Below are positions 20,983 through 34,593 of a stretch of DNA of 64,000 bases, one piece after another. The DNA lies in the NCBI GenBank assembly GCA_025084515.1, contig JAJAGP010000570.1, forward strand, positions 210,001 to 274,000, read 5' to 3'. The number at the start of each line of letters is the position of its first letter. The stretch's first letter is position 1. This DNA comes from Ancistrus triradiatus. Lineage: Eukaryota; Chordata; Actinopteri; Siluriformes; Loricariidae. The position numbers and the translations under genes were made by a program. The notes beneath the pieces are model-generated. The model had not been told where the DNA came from and ran no database searches. It saw nothing but the letters and a program-made list of their open reading frames with translations.

Positions 20983-21349
20983 ATGTCATGTTTTTCAATG
21001 TGTTGTAGTGAATTCATGGCACTGGTTATGCAACCACTTTAGCCTATGATGTAACTTAATTAATGATTTGAAAATGTTCATTCCTGGGGGAAAAAAGGTA
21101 TTGTGGAATAATGACCGCTGGATCCATACTGTAATCTCAGTCTTAATTTGGATACGTTTTATGTAGGTGGCATCATTCTTAGTACTTTCTTAAAGGATCC
21201 TTTACAGGAGATGAAATTAAGACGAGCAAAATTGACTCGTGCGTGTTAACGATATTAATTTGCAGCATAGAAACATTCCAAACGAGTGTTCTAGTATGTT
21301 TTTACGTTAAGTTTTAGATTTGTTCTTACACTTTTCAGTAAAGTTGGAG

Positions 21350-21716
21350 GTGGCAGAACTTAAGATGTTGAGGTTCTCTTTAGGAGTGTATAGGGTGGAC
21401 AGGATTAGGAATGAGATCATCAGAGGGACAGCACAGCTTGGAAAATTGGGAGGGACAAAATTCGAGAGGGGAAGACCGAGATGGTTTGGACATGTGCAGA
21501 GGAGGGATAGTGGATATATTGGTAGGAGGATGTTGGAGATGGAGCCTGCCAGGCAAGAGATGGAGAGGAAGACCAAAGAGGAGTTATTTGGTTGTGGTAA
21601 ATGAAGATATGCAGGGAGTTGGGGTGAGAGTAGAGGACGTGGAGGACAGGGTGAGGTGGAAACGTTTAACTCGCTGTGGTGACCCCTGATAAAGGGAGAA
21701 ACCGAAAGAAGACGAC
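21350..21716 (+). mobile_element. 5'-truncated non-LTR retrotransposon (RTE-like 3' end)
   Basis: 367-bp insertion flanked by a perfect 16-bp target-site duplication TTCAGTAAAGTTGGAG (21334-21349 and 21717-21732). Plus-strand coding fragment VYRVDRIRNEIIRGTAQL then RPRWFGHVQRRDSGYIGRRM, shifting frame to RVRWKRLTRCGDP before the stop. This is the C-terminal end common to fish RTE/L1-like LINE ORF2. Ends GAAAGAAGACGAC. Dead on arrival by truncation and one frameshift. Confidence 0.88.
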
Positions 21717-24049
21717 TTCAGTAAAGTTGGAGCAGGTTATTAGAAAGGACGCCACACTCTGTAACATCACTGGAATTGATGTGTCTTATCCACACTAAAC
21801 CAGGATAAACGTTATAAAGACACAAAAAGAAATTATTGCCGTGGAGACACGCGCACACAGCTCATCGTTTTCATCCGTTTTGGCTTTAGTTTAAGCCTCA
21901 AGCAGTTCTGTTTATGGCCAGTAGATGGCTCACGAGTCCAACACTAACGAAGGGCTGAACTGGAGCAGCGGTTTCTTATGATGGTTCAGCTAGTGGTACT
22001 GCACGTTTTATGGTGCTCTACCTTGTGCAAAGGTTTGAACACCCTCGTTTTTCCCAAACGATTGACCCTACATGACATGTTGGGCAATAGACTGCTCCCT
22101 ACAACGCTGAAATGGATGAAGTAAGTATGAAAATTAATGAATGTGTCCCCTATGACGTTCAAATGGGTCTGCTACGACAACTCGTTTTTGAAATGACAGG
22201 TATGTAGTTATGTTTAAGTAAATAGAAATAACGATTTATATAGCTGAAAATGATAAATATTAAAAACCCGATTTACACTACCACTGCTTTTGTTTCATAT
22301 GAGATAAAATGGCCTGAGTAAGACTAACGCATCCTAAATCACTTTATAGTCTAAATTGCTTGGCATGTATTCCTTAATTTGATAGGTTTGACCTTGGAAA
22401 CTGGCAAATAATAATACATGGTAAGCGTGTTGAATTAATATAACATTAAAAAGTAATGATTTATAATGTTGTTGCATCCAATAATGCAAAATGCTTGAGC
22501 TCTGGATGTGTTGGATTATACTGATACAAGTGTAAATTTTGACATTTCTGAGAGCTGGAAATACTTTTTCCAGTTTTTAAACTGTTTCTGAAATAAACAC
22601 CCATCTACACCAGATAAAAGACAATACTCCACCCTTTTAGGCAATTTTTTCCTCCATTTTGTTGGACCATGGAACCTCACCATTTTGGCATTGCTCTTGT
22701 TATATCTCAGGTTTATCATCTTTGCCCATTTGTCATTGTTTACCATTTGATTTCTAAACATATTTTAATATCTATAAACATTGCTTAGTTGGTAAAGTAA
22801 TGTTTTGCCATATATGAAACTTTAAATGTTTACTTCTTTATAACTGTAATTGGATTTCACTTACCGCTGATTTTTGGAACCTTGTATTCAAATCTCATGA
22901 GAGACATTACAACCATACTCACCTTTACTTCCCATGGATAAATGCAGCACGTTCAGATTAAATTATCCCATATTACACATCTCTCCACTTTGACCAATAT
23001 TCACCCTAAATATGTGCATGCATTCATGCAAATGTATACTATTATTTATAAACTGTGCTATTTATACTACACTTGAGAAGGCCAATTAGCTGTAAATTAA
23101 AGTTGTAACCTGCTCTTGGATACAATGAAACCGCAAGGCAAATAATCAGAATGCCATATAACTCAACAATCACATAAAAATAGGTTCCACAAATAAGATA
23201 TGATATGATATTTTACATACATGGTTTTGTATAAAACAAATGGTACAAAAATATTTTGGGGACTCCCAAATATGCATTTCCTGCAATTATTTGATAAATT
23301 GGTTTATCAAAAAATTGGTGTATAAAAACTCATTCAGAGAAAGGGGGAAACTGTGAAAGCTAATTATTCAAATAGCCAATTCTGTTATTTGTTAGGTATC
23401 ATTATTCACTTTTGAGCAAAGGTGTTCTTAGTGCGTTTCCAAACAAACATTTATATTGTGCCTTAGACAAACACTTCAGGGTGTGCCATTTCCCATAAAA
23501 TTATTCTATGATATACATTTTCATTCTTTTTAAATTCTCTCTCATGCACAGATGAAAAAGGAAACTCATTTTAGTTTTAATATAGCCGACTTGTTTTGCA
23601 ATTTTGTTTGTGTTATTTCTATTTTATAATCTAGAAAAATACACTATGTATTACCCAACATCTCAAATCTATCTGTTAGTGCACTTTAAAAATCTAAATC
23701 ATGACCCTCATAAATCATGAGACTAATTTGACAATATTTCAATTATCCCAGTCAGAAAAACCCCACCCCCAACCAACAAAAGAAAAAATTATCTGTTTCC
23801 AAAATATTAATGATCTCCTAGAAATTAAGGAGTAAGACAGACTTTACTGCAATTCTTGTGACAAAATAAACCTCAGCAGCGCTTAAGCATGTTCAGATTA
23901 ATAGATATTTATTTCGCTTTAGCTAGTTAAAACTCTGCAAGCTCTTTACTTAGGTTGTTTGCTGAATTTTGTAAACTCTCTGAATTACTCCTGAAGGATA
24001 ACTAAAGTAGACGTTCATCATGAACATTCAAATTCAATTACCACAACAA

Positions 24050-24195
24050 TCCTACTTTTACATAGAGCGACTTACAATCCAAGCAATTGTGGGTTAAGGG
24101 CCTTGCTTAAGAACCCAGCAGTGGCAGCTTGGCAGAGGTGGGATTTGAACACTGGACCTTCTGGTTCATAGTCCCACAGTCCCACAGTCCATTTT
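24050..24195 (-). mobile_element. SINE (family A)
   Basis: Minus-strand copy: AATCCAAGCAATTGTGGGTT, TGGGATTTGAACACTGGACC and CTTCTGGTTCATAGTCCCAC blocks. Lies just beyond the skap1 3' end. Confidence 0.85.
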
Positions 24196-24496
24196 TATCA
24201 TGAGATTATAGAGGAGACATGTCTTCACAACATCGAACTGAATAGTGCAGTTATCTTTAGTTTGGTTACGGACATAGAGTTTGTGGAGGAAAGGAGTATA
24301 ATCTGAATTCGCGTTATTTAATCTAGGGATGTGATCTCGAACACCAAAACAAAACAAAATTCTACATCCAAAATGCAGTAGTTTCTAGCCAGCAGATGTC
24401 AGTATTGAGAGGCTGCTGACCACCATTTAAATCCTAATTTGGAATTTTCATTAAAAATAAGAACTACGTCCACGTATACTGTATTGTTTACTGATA

Positions 24497-24502
24497 TTTA
24501 TT
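24497..24502 (-). promoter_or_regulatory. skap1 poly(A) signal
   Basis: AATAAA on the minus strand, 132 nt after the skap1 stop codon. Confidence 0.65.
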
Positions 24503-24633
24503 ATATAGTATGAAATATTTAACAAATGTAGTAATAAGTAGTAATGACAATACTCTGTCTGGGACTTTGGTGAGAACTAAAAAAAATTGTTCAGGAGCTA
24601 TCTCTAAGGAGTGTTTTCTCTCACCATACCAGT

Positions 24634-24726
24634 CTAAATAATGTATGCAGGGTGCAAGAATTCTTTTGGTACAATGCCAATAGCACCATCCAGCTCTCCG
24701 ACCCACCAGCCGTGGATGTTGTACTC
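24634..24726 (-). CDS. skap1: skap1 last coding exon (SH3 C-terminal half)
   Basis: 93 nt encoding EYNIHGWWVGELDGAIGIVP then KEFLHPAYII and TAG. The SH3 WW pair and the ALYDY-opposite face (GIVPKEF) match human SKAP1 GWWVGELNSLVGIVPKEYL. Acceptor CATCCTAG. Separated by 12.5 kb from the previous exon. Confidence 0.95.
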   Translation of the reverse strand, partial: EYNIHGWWVGELDGAIGIVPKEFLHPAYII

Positions 24727-27700
24727 CTAGGATGAAAACAGAGAAATACAGAGGTCAAGGAAAGACAACTGTCATCCTTATACTGTGTAGTAAATGCTAG
24801 GGAAAGTCATAAAGAGAGCAAAACTTGGGCTTAGTAAATTTGGGAGTTTATACAGTCATGTGTGAAAGGTAAGTACACTCCATCAAATGGTTCTTCTTTT
24901 ATGGACATACCAATATTTGATATTCAGTTACACAGCATGTGTAGATAACTTTAATGTAAGTGCATAAACAACAACAGACATGTGACTTTTTGTCCTTTTT
25001 TAAGTATTTGACTTTATGTCAATTTTTTAATTATTGAGGAATACCTAAGCACACTCCTGAATTCAGTAACTGGTGAATCAGTTCCATAGTTCTCCATCTC
25101 TTCCTTTTGAACTATATCCTGGTAAATTTACTTTTAATTTTGTATAATGATCCAGTTTGAATGTCCTCTTCTTCAGCTTCAACAGATTCTTCAGCCTCAT
25201 ATTCTCCTCAAGCACTTTTTGGTATGATGGAAAACTCGTAGTTAATTCTATAGTTGCAGGTTGGCTAGTCTCTGAGGCAGCGAAGCAGCCCAAACCATAA
25301 CATTTCCACCTCCCTGTTTTACAGTTGAAATTATGCTCTTCTAATTTAATGATGTCTTCTCTGTATCTAGAGAAAAATAAGATTAATCACATATTTCTTT
25401 TTAATACAGTCACCACACTCTATAGAAACCTTTCATGGATTTCTTTAGTGATAATATTTGGCGTAAACTCAGTGCTCATCACAATATCCAGCCATTCAGC
25501 ACCAGATGCAGCACTAGTACAAATGTCTGTTTAATTATCTGTAAATCAGAACTAGAAAATATTTAACCCTAATCACTAATAATGAACTGTCTTCCCTGAT
25601 CAACTCATCTAAGTAATCATAGTATTTACCAATTCCTACATGTTTACTATAATACCTAATATTATAGCCACTGCTTATTATTTCAAATTCATCCCTTAGC
25701 CTCGGCTAAGTGCACAAATCCTTTAAATGTTAATTGTTAAAAAAAAATTTTAACTTTTGATTTTAAAAACCTAACCTTGAACCCAGCATGCAGTTTAATT
25801 ATAGACGTAAATCAAATCTCCTTTTCATCTCCAATTTGAGAAAAAAGCTGTTTATCAGCATCTGTGTACGTACCTCCACTGTAATGGTATTTATGAAACA
25901 TTTTAGTCAGGATTTATGCCCCATCATAGTACTGAAACGGCATAAATCAGGATATTGAAAGTCCAGGATATTGAAATGGATGTGACTATTTTCCAGTTCC
26001 ATTAGATTTTGTTGTAGCTTTTCACACTATAGATCATGAAACTTTACTGAAGAGATTAGAAAATACCATAAGTTATTGATGCTTTCTTGGTTTAGATCGT
26101 ACTTGACCACCCTTACCAATTTATTGATGTAAATAGTTTATGCACTGAGCTCACAAAAGTTAAGGACCACGTTCCATAGTGCCAGTGTTGGGCCCACAAT
26201 TATTTTCACTGTGCATGCTCCCACTTGGCTCAATTATTCATTCACTCTCTTATCCACTTAATCAATTTTCCTAAAGCATGTCTTTAAACTGTCGGAGGAA
26301 ACTGGAGCACTCAGAGTAAACCCAGATGGACAACATGCAAACTACACACAGACAAAAACCCAGACTGCTCTACCAGGGATTGAACCCAGGACCTTCCTCA
26401 CCCCACCAAGCTGCCTTCAGTTATTCGTAAACATGGAATTGCTTTCCACTGCTATGCAGATGATACACAGTTGCATTTATCTGCCAGACCAAATGCCGAC
26501 CTTACAGTCAGTACGATTGAGGATTGTGTAAAGAAAATAAAAGACTGGGTGTCGTTTAGTTGTCTTTTACTTAACTCACATAAACTGATATATTATTAGC
26601 TGGACCCAAGGTTTGATTTGGTTTGATATTTATTTTGATGTGCACATTGGCAACATTACTGGAATTGCTTTCTGCCAATTACATAATATTGCAAAACTTA
26701 AAAATATACTCCTTCATAAATGCTGGAAATTGATTTATGCATTTTAATGTCAAGGTTAGATTACTGTAATGGTGTACTGACTGAATACTGTAGTAAATCT
26801 TTAAATAAACTCCAGTTCGCTCGAAATGCAGCACCACAAGAGCTAACCACAATGATGAAAAGTTGATCATATTAGTCCTGTCCTGTCGGTTCTGTGCTGG
26901 TTACCAGGTAGATTCTGCAGTGATTACAAAATACTTCTTGCAACATATCAAGCTCTGCATGGCCGGAACTCACAGTATCTGAGTGGACCCGTAGACTCTT
27001 ACAATCCAGAATGTTTACATCATTCACAAGGTGCTGGGCTCCTTTTAGTTCCTAGAATTAAAAAAAATCACAGCAGGGCATTCTTGTATAGGGTCCCCCA
27101 GCTATTGAATTTTCTCCCCGCCTTTGTTCAGGATTCAGACACGCTCCCAATTTTCAAGTCTAGTTTAAAAACTTACTTATTTATACAGGCTTTTGATTAG
27201 TCTCATTAGGCTGGAATGTGCAACTCTGTCCAGGGGCTGCCAGGACGTCTGTGGCCTGGCTGCTCTGACATGCCTTTGGCCCAGTAGCTTGCCTGTTGTT
27301 GGCCAGGGTGTGTCAGATGGGCTGGCACAAATCTGTTTATAGAAACTGTGATCTTAATCATAACTAACTACATATTCTGTTTTCTCTCCAAGCTGTTCTT
27401 CCTGTCCACACACTTTTACTCAGGCCACAACAGACAGCCCTAACTCCCCCTCCCCCTCCCCTGTAAAGACTTTTTTCTCAGACTTTTTTAGTATCTTCTT
27501 GTCCACCCTCAGGTTAAATTTGCTATGGCGGCCTGGCCTGGATAACTTGGCAGTGGTTTGAAATCTTCAACATTTTTAAATGATGGACAGTGACAATGGG
27601 AAATTCTGATAGAATGCCAATTTTCAGGCATTCACACCCGTCTTTCTGGAGGTAACAGAGAGCTCTTTTGCTGTAGGAATGATATTACCACACACTCCAA

Positions 27701-30700
27701 TAACAAAGAGCAAGCCTGACAAAGATATTTGATATTGTATTTATTTTATATACAGGATGATGAACTGTAAATGCTGTGACACCTATTAAACTGTATTACC
27801 TTTATCTATCAACATTGTTTCAGTGAAGACCAGAAGATGAGTATGTCCAAATATGTTTATGCAATGTAAAAAGTGAAAACATTTCAAGCTGTGTACTTAA
27901 CATAATATATCCCCAGCTCATTAATCCTAAAACTGATGAATGGAGAGACAGAAAATCAAAAAACAATTAAAAACAGTATGACTGGAAAACATAGACTATT
28001 ACACTATTTGGGCATTTGTTGGTATGAGTGGGGTTTTTTTTTATTATTATTGTAATCTCTCCTTTTATTACTGATCATAAGAGATTGGACTAATGACTGT
28101 GTAATACTTAGAGCAGTATAAAAGTTATTTATAAGTTACAATTGCTTTGTTTGCATGCACACACAATCTCCACCCCATATTTATTACCAAAAGTCTTCAG
28201 TTTGTGTATGTGCTGCTATTGAAATATAGGTTTTTTTTTTACTATTTTTAGTTTTCATTTGAAATGTGTTGTGGTAAATGTTCAAGAGTTTTAAGTTTAT
28301 TTTAGTGTCAATTTTGCAGTATGTTTTATTTGATCGCTCTTTAGAGACGAGTGGGTTAATAGACACGCACTATGCGATGCTGGTAAAATGGGTGGATAAT
28401 GATTAAGGTGTAACATATGGTAAACATCTGGCTGTATGGGAAATAAGTCCATATAGGTCCATGGTCTAATACAAGTAGGCTACTATTATGTTTTTACTCG
28501 AACCTAAAAGGAATTCTATCCCTTCTTCTTCTTCTTTTAGCTGTTCCTGATAGGGGTCATCACAGTAGATCTGATTTGCATATTAGACCTGGCTCAGGTT
28601 TTATGCCAGATGCCCTTCCTGCCACAACCCTCTCATTTTAATCATGCTTGGGACCTGCACTGAAAACACTGGCAAGGCCCTCACACTGGGACAATTTAGA
28701 GAGACAAATTGACCTAATGCATGTCTTTGGAATGTGGGAGGAAATCGGAGTACCCAGGGAAAGCCCACACAGACAGAGCAAGAACATGCAAACTCCACAC
28801 ATGCAGAATACGGACCAAGAATCATCAACCACTTGCATAATCATGCTGTCCTTAAATACAAATTAATTAAAATGAGCATTTTACTTTAATGTAGTTTGTT
28901 TTCATTTCATGTTATTTTAAAAATAATAATGCAATATAAATAAAATATATAATACAAAATCTGATACAAAATATAATACACAAAGATTTACACCCTGATA
29001 CAACATCAAGATGGTATAACAGCACTTACCAAATCTCTTCTGTAAGGACAGGTGTACCCAGAAAAGTAAATCTCAGAAATAACCAACACAAACATCTCTT
29101 CAGCCAAAACCATGCATCGTTTACCTAGTAAAGTTCATTTTGTTTAACCTCAATCTGAAAATGACTGACAAAAAAACAGTGTACCAAATGGATACCTTGA
29201 CTTTGTAATAAAATGTGCCACCTTGGCAGCAGAAGACAGTTTGGCCTAAAGAGCCATTATTTTTTAAATCAAAACAGATTAAGTTTTTGTTGCCAGTTTT
29301 TTTCTCAGTGTATGCGTGCTGCATACTGTCTTGCATTCCATAACTGTCTATGACTAAGAGACAAGACACAGGCCAGTCAAGAAAGTAGAACATGCGTGCA
29401 CATTTATGAACACAGACAGTTTTATACTGACTGTCCTTAGTATGTCTGCGGTTACACTTCCTTTCTCTTGAATAATCAGTATAACCACATTAGACATACA
29501 TGGATCTGTGGTAGTCTGACATGTTGAAGAGACAAACTCATGACCCCTCTGATTAGCCCATTAGACATATGTTTTCAGTGTCTTTGCATTACATCAATAA
29601 GAAACGTAGGACCAGGCAGGTATGAAGATCTCAAAATCTTCATTTCACTGACCTTGACACCAGTTCTCTGTGGTTTCTGAGCAAACTAGCCCTTGCACCT
29701 AATTAGTTGTTGGCTTCAAACCACTCATTACTCCAACTAGGCAATATGTTTCCTCTGGTTATTAATCAGACAACAGAATGGGCTTGGCACATCTGAGCAA
29801 CTAGTGGACAAAGTTCCATTTTGACAAATAGACACAGAGCAGTTTGGTATTATCAGCGAGATGGAGTGATGGTAAGACACAGTGTTCAGATTGGTTTAGT
29901 ATTCCACACGCACACACAGTACATTTGGATGTGATGAGCCTGTCATCCGTTCTGTGCTTGCAGAAGAGAGTGGGAACTAATTACCATCTCCTCACACACA
30001 GCGCCACGAGCCTAATGTAGTCTGTAGCCCATGCAGACGAGCTGCTCTAATGATGTCAGGAGAAATAAATTCCAAGCGGGGGAATAATCTAATGGGGTTA
30101 CCAGCATCCACATTGTCATCGCGTACGAGACTTCTGTGAACTTGTGAGAGTTTTGTTTCAGAGTCTCTAGCCAAAGTTGATGGCATGTAAGTAAAAGAGA
30201 GAGAGACAGACAGAAAGTTGAAAGGAACAAAAGCTCAGTCTCTCCCCAAGGATTGCTGCAAGGCTCTTCTCCCTTTCAGTATAATTTAAAGTTAATTTCA
30301 CCCCTTCTTAAATTTTTGATTATCAACTTCACCATCTTAATGCAGGTCTAAATTACACTGGATGCTAATGACTGTTGGTCTTTGCTCCACTAGCCACCCA
30401 TTATAGAGGAAGTAGAGATTCACACAACATGTGGGAAAGTAAAGCTGCGACCAACTGCATTCCCCTGACAGGTGCCGTTTCTCAATCACCCCACTCTTCC
30501 TTCCCTGCTTATTGCTGTTTTTTACAATTGTTGGAAATAATGAACTCCCTATTTGAATCAGAAACCGATTATGGAGTAATAGACTCATTTGAATGTGAAT
30601 ATAGTAACGCTAGTAGTGTTATTGCTGAATATCCAATTCAGGGAGCGAACAGTGAATATGAATAAATCGGTCACACTCTTGTCCTCTCGGTGGAAGGAGA

Positions 30701-33700
30701 TTGCGCAGTAGAGCTGTGCCATGCCTCGACCTGAGCGGACAGATCTCGTGGAGGTAATAAAATGCCAGCGTGCCACTCAAGGTAGCTGGTGTGTATGGAA
30801 CGGTATAGCACTGCTGCTGACCTCTGTGTGACTGCTATTTTGGAGACGGGTGGGTTGGCACGAGTATGTGTTACCATGGCAACACCTGCAGTCTGCAGCG
30901 TGCCGCTGATATCATTTATTTCTCACTCAGGGGGCTGGCGAACACTAGTATTCAAATGGGGCCATCACTCTCAGGCAGCTGGGGAACAGACTGGCAGCTA
31001 ATGATGCCTTCAAAAGAAGCGGCTTAACTGGAGAAATGTCATATGGCATATGACAGGCTGAGGAGTAGCCCATGTCTATAACACACCTCAACAGCCCATC
31101 TACCCCTTTGCTTTCTCAATCGTTTTTCTCTATTTCCATCACTCTCCCTTTCATTGCTTCTCTCCCTTTCTCTACTCTTTTTGCTAACTCTTTCAAGTTC
31201 TCTAGCTACCATTTGTCCTCATGTTTTAATCATTTACTATATTTGCTATGTCCCTCTTTCTTCCTCTCACCCAATTTCTTCTAGGTTGCTCTCAGTAATA
31301 TGCACATACAATCTCTCACATACAGACACACACACACACTTTGGAGGCAGGAGAGATGCTAATAAGAATGAGACATGAGGCCTGTGCCGCAGGCCACCAG
31401 CTGACTGAGGTACGCCTTGGGAGTGATGGAGCGCAGGAAGTCTCTCATTGCCCCGCCGCTGAACCCGACGCTCGGGCCTTGCTTCTCCCCCTCCCCTCCT
31501 TCCAGCCCTCCCTTTCCCTTTTGCTCTTGCTGTCATGCACTGGAGTGTATCAGCAGTACACACACACAGTGCTGCTGAGCATCTCTAGCTGTCATTACAA
31601 ATGAGCAGGAACATGCCGGCATGTTATTTGTCATTTCAAGCAACCGAGACCAAACAAAATATGAACATTTTGCGGCTGCATACTGGTTCCTTAAGACAGC
31701 TGGGGCATAATCATATCCCAATCAATGCATCAGTAATCAATGAATGCTGCTCCATCTCGATTATAGAGAGGATTGCCATCCCTCATTTTGCATGCAAAGA
31801 TACACTGAACGCTCACATCAAAGCTCAAAATAAAAAACAGCTAAAGATAGACCCGTCCGTATGATAGAGCTCCTAATCCTGATGATCCATCACACCGGTG
31901 GCTATCCAGTTATACAGAGTGTGAGATGATGACCAAAAATGTGGACGAGTAAATAAAGTAGCTGCTGCTGTAAAAGTACGCTAGGGATTACTGATGGCTC
32001 TTTAACTTAATAGGCATTTAAAGTGGATTGTGTATGCTGCTGAGTGCCTGTAATGATGGCTGTTTACGTGGCCTCTCATTTATAATAATTAGGCAGAACG
32101 GGAGGGGGCTGCTGCCAAGCAGTGCTGGACTATTGGCTTAGGCTGAATAATGACCTACTGTAGTTGACCGGGAGATGACCGTTGCCTTCTTTATGACCCC
32201 AGAACCCCAGACTCACCCCCAGCTGATTCTGCTGGTAAATAGAATGCCCGATGTGTCTATATAGCGCCTTGGTGTCTATTGTAATAATGAAAGCAAGTCG
32301 TCTTATTTGTGTGTTTGACTGAGAGTGTGAAAGTTGAAGAGGAGGGTGTAGGCACGTACAAAGCCTTAATGCCTCCTTTCTCTCTGTTTCTTTCGTTTTG
32401 CTTTTCCTTTTATTACAATATTTTCCTCTTGTTTGGGGCATTTCGCAGACAAATGAACCCCTGTTGACTAGGGCAGCAGAAGCTTTTGTTTTTCTGCAAC
32501 CCATGAGGATGTGACCTAATTGGGAGGTAAAAAGTCAAACACATGGTCAACGAGAAGTGACCACTCACACGTTAATACATCATGCGTGTGTTGTCTTTAT
32601 CTGCAACTTTGCATTGAAAAACTTTACATTTACATGAAAACGTTTTGATATGTATATCTGCACTGCAAAAGAAAGTATTCATTTACTTCTTCATCACCAA
32701 AAACTGATATTAGTCACTGGAACAAAATGACATTGGCCTCCTGAGCTATGGTTAACCAGAAGGTGTCACTGGAGTACACTAGTCTTGCCAGCAGAGCTGG
32801 TGTGATTTGGGAAGCTGAACACTTGCGGACATTTGGCTTCTGTCTAGACCAATGCCCCAGCATAGTTTTATGACTCCACCGGGGTGGAGGGGTTGAGGGT
32901 GTCGTTGTGAGAGTGCAGTGCAGACTCCAAAAGGCAGGCGGGACTGAAAGAGTGTTGTTGGTGGGCCTGCATGTTAAAAAGGTCCTGGAGAAATTTGGCC
33001 TACATCTTCAGAGCCGTAAATCTCTCCACTTCTCCTTGCATGATGTTTTACAGGGATTCCACTGGGAACTCAGGCATGTGTTGAGCCTGACCTCCAGAGT
33101 TATGTACTTTGAATCTGGGGGACATCAATTACAATCCAGGAATGCAGGAGGATGGGATGGCTGAAGGAAAAACTAGTCAGCCAGTATCAGTGAGGCCCCA
33201 CTGCTCTGTGACTGAGATTTGGACACCGTCTTGAGAACGCTCCCAAAAGATCTTTTAATATAAAAATAAAATGCAGATGAGCTGATATTTAGACTCACAC
33301 TAAGGAGTTTGGCACCTAGATGATGTGCAATTAGTAATATATTTTTTATCAGCAATCAAACTACCATTGAACACAATTAGCTGCAGTCAGGCTAGGACAA
33401 ATAAAAGTGCGTGTGTGTATTAGAAAAGCGGGTGTGATGTAATTAGTGTGGGGAGAAGAAATGCCCTGAACATTATGCTTTGCTGCCATCAGTATCATTC
33501 ACTCCAGCACTGGATCAGTGAGGCTATGGTAACGCTGCCAGATGGATGCTGCTCTCGGCCACTATTTCATGTTGTTCTGTAGCGAGGGAGCCGCTGAAGG
33601 CTGAGCTCGGGGGACTCTTACTGCCGAGCAGCTATGAGCAGAGCGCACAGACAGCGCGAAATTAACTCCGGCGAATTAATCGGGGCAAGATTGAAATGAA

Positions 33701-33822
33701 ACTCGGCTGCAGATGAGCGAGCAGCTCGGCGTGTTTGTTTATTCTGCCACCACACGATCCCTATGCTCGTATTCTTTACGACGCCAGAGGGCTGAACATA
33801 CAGACCCCCACGATTACACACG

Positions 33823-33857
<35 letters not shown>

Positions 33858-34557
33858 TGAAGCGCACGCTCATACCTCTTCATAATTAGCACATTATCAC
33901 GTTTACAGGCAACACACTTTCCAGAGAAAAAAATATAAAAAGTTTTATTAAATGTATCCATTTAATTTGTATGCTATGCACATACAAATGAGAAAGGAAA
34001 TCATCTGATCGAAGTTTTATTTAAATAACTTGTAGGTTTAGTTCAGGTCAATTGTGCCGTCACAAAACGATAACGTTGGAGCATCTGCGCTCTATTCATT
34101 TTACTATAGGCTACAACTATTATTGTCCAACAGAATGCTATAGGCATTATTTTTTCTGACTCTGAGAAGTAAAAACTGACATTTGAGCGTGATGACATTC
34201 TGAATTGGACTTTTCAGTGATGTTAATAAATTAATTAACAACAAAAAGCCTATTTAAGGCGTTATTGTTCAGTAATTCATAGTATAGTAGCTCTTAATTC
34301 TATGAAGTCATTACAAATATATGAAATCATTTTATTTGCAAATAAAAATGTATTTTTTGAATAAAGAAGCATATTTAGTTGCTTGCATATTTAGAACAAT
34401 TTATGTGTTAACCCTATTGTGTATAAACAATGGTAAGACAAAATGCTTTATGTCATATTCATATTTCATCGACAGAACACTCACAATATGCTCCCACTCA
34501 CCCACAGCCATAGGCACTCATACACACAATCACGAATTCGTGCATTCACTCATAGGC

Positions 34558-34593
<36 letters not shown>

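Larger units (their letters stand above)
20983..24496. other. convergent intergenic region psme3 / skap1
   Basis: 3.5 kb between the two poly(A) signals. Holds a truncated LINE (21350-21716) and a SINE A copy (24050-24195). The AT-rich remainder (21733-24040) shows no gene or repeat I can name. Confidence 0.7.
29400..34500. other. repeat-poor unique block in skap1 intron (candidate regulatory region)
   Basis: Over 5 kb with no recognisable SINE, LINE or Tc1 copy, unlike the flanks. GC-richer islands occur at about 30700-31020, 31370-31520, 32880-33170 and 33480-33760. Homeodomain-like ATCAAT repeats sit near 31717-31740 and an RFX X-box at 30870-30883. Conservation is not testable here, so function is inference. 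Confidence 0.45.

Noticed and set aside
21320..21689. Overlapping ORFs as a host gene
   Set aside because: LINE ORF2 C-terminus with a frameshift, inside a target-site duplication.
22516..22761. 81-aa minus-strand ORF between psme3 and skap1
   Set aside because: No similarity recognised, AT-rich intergenic context.
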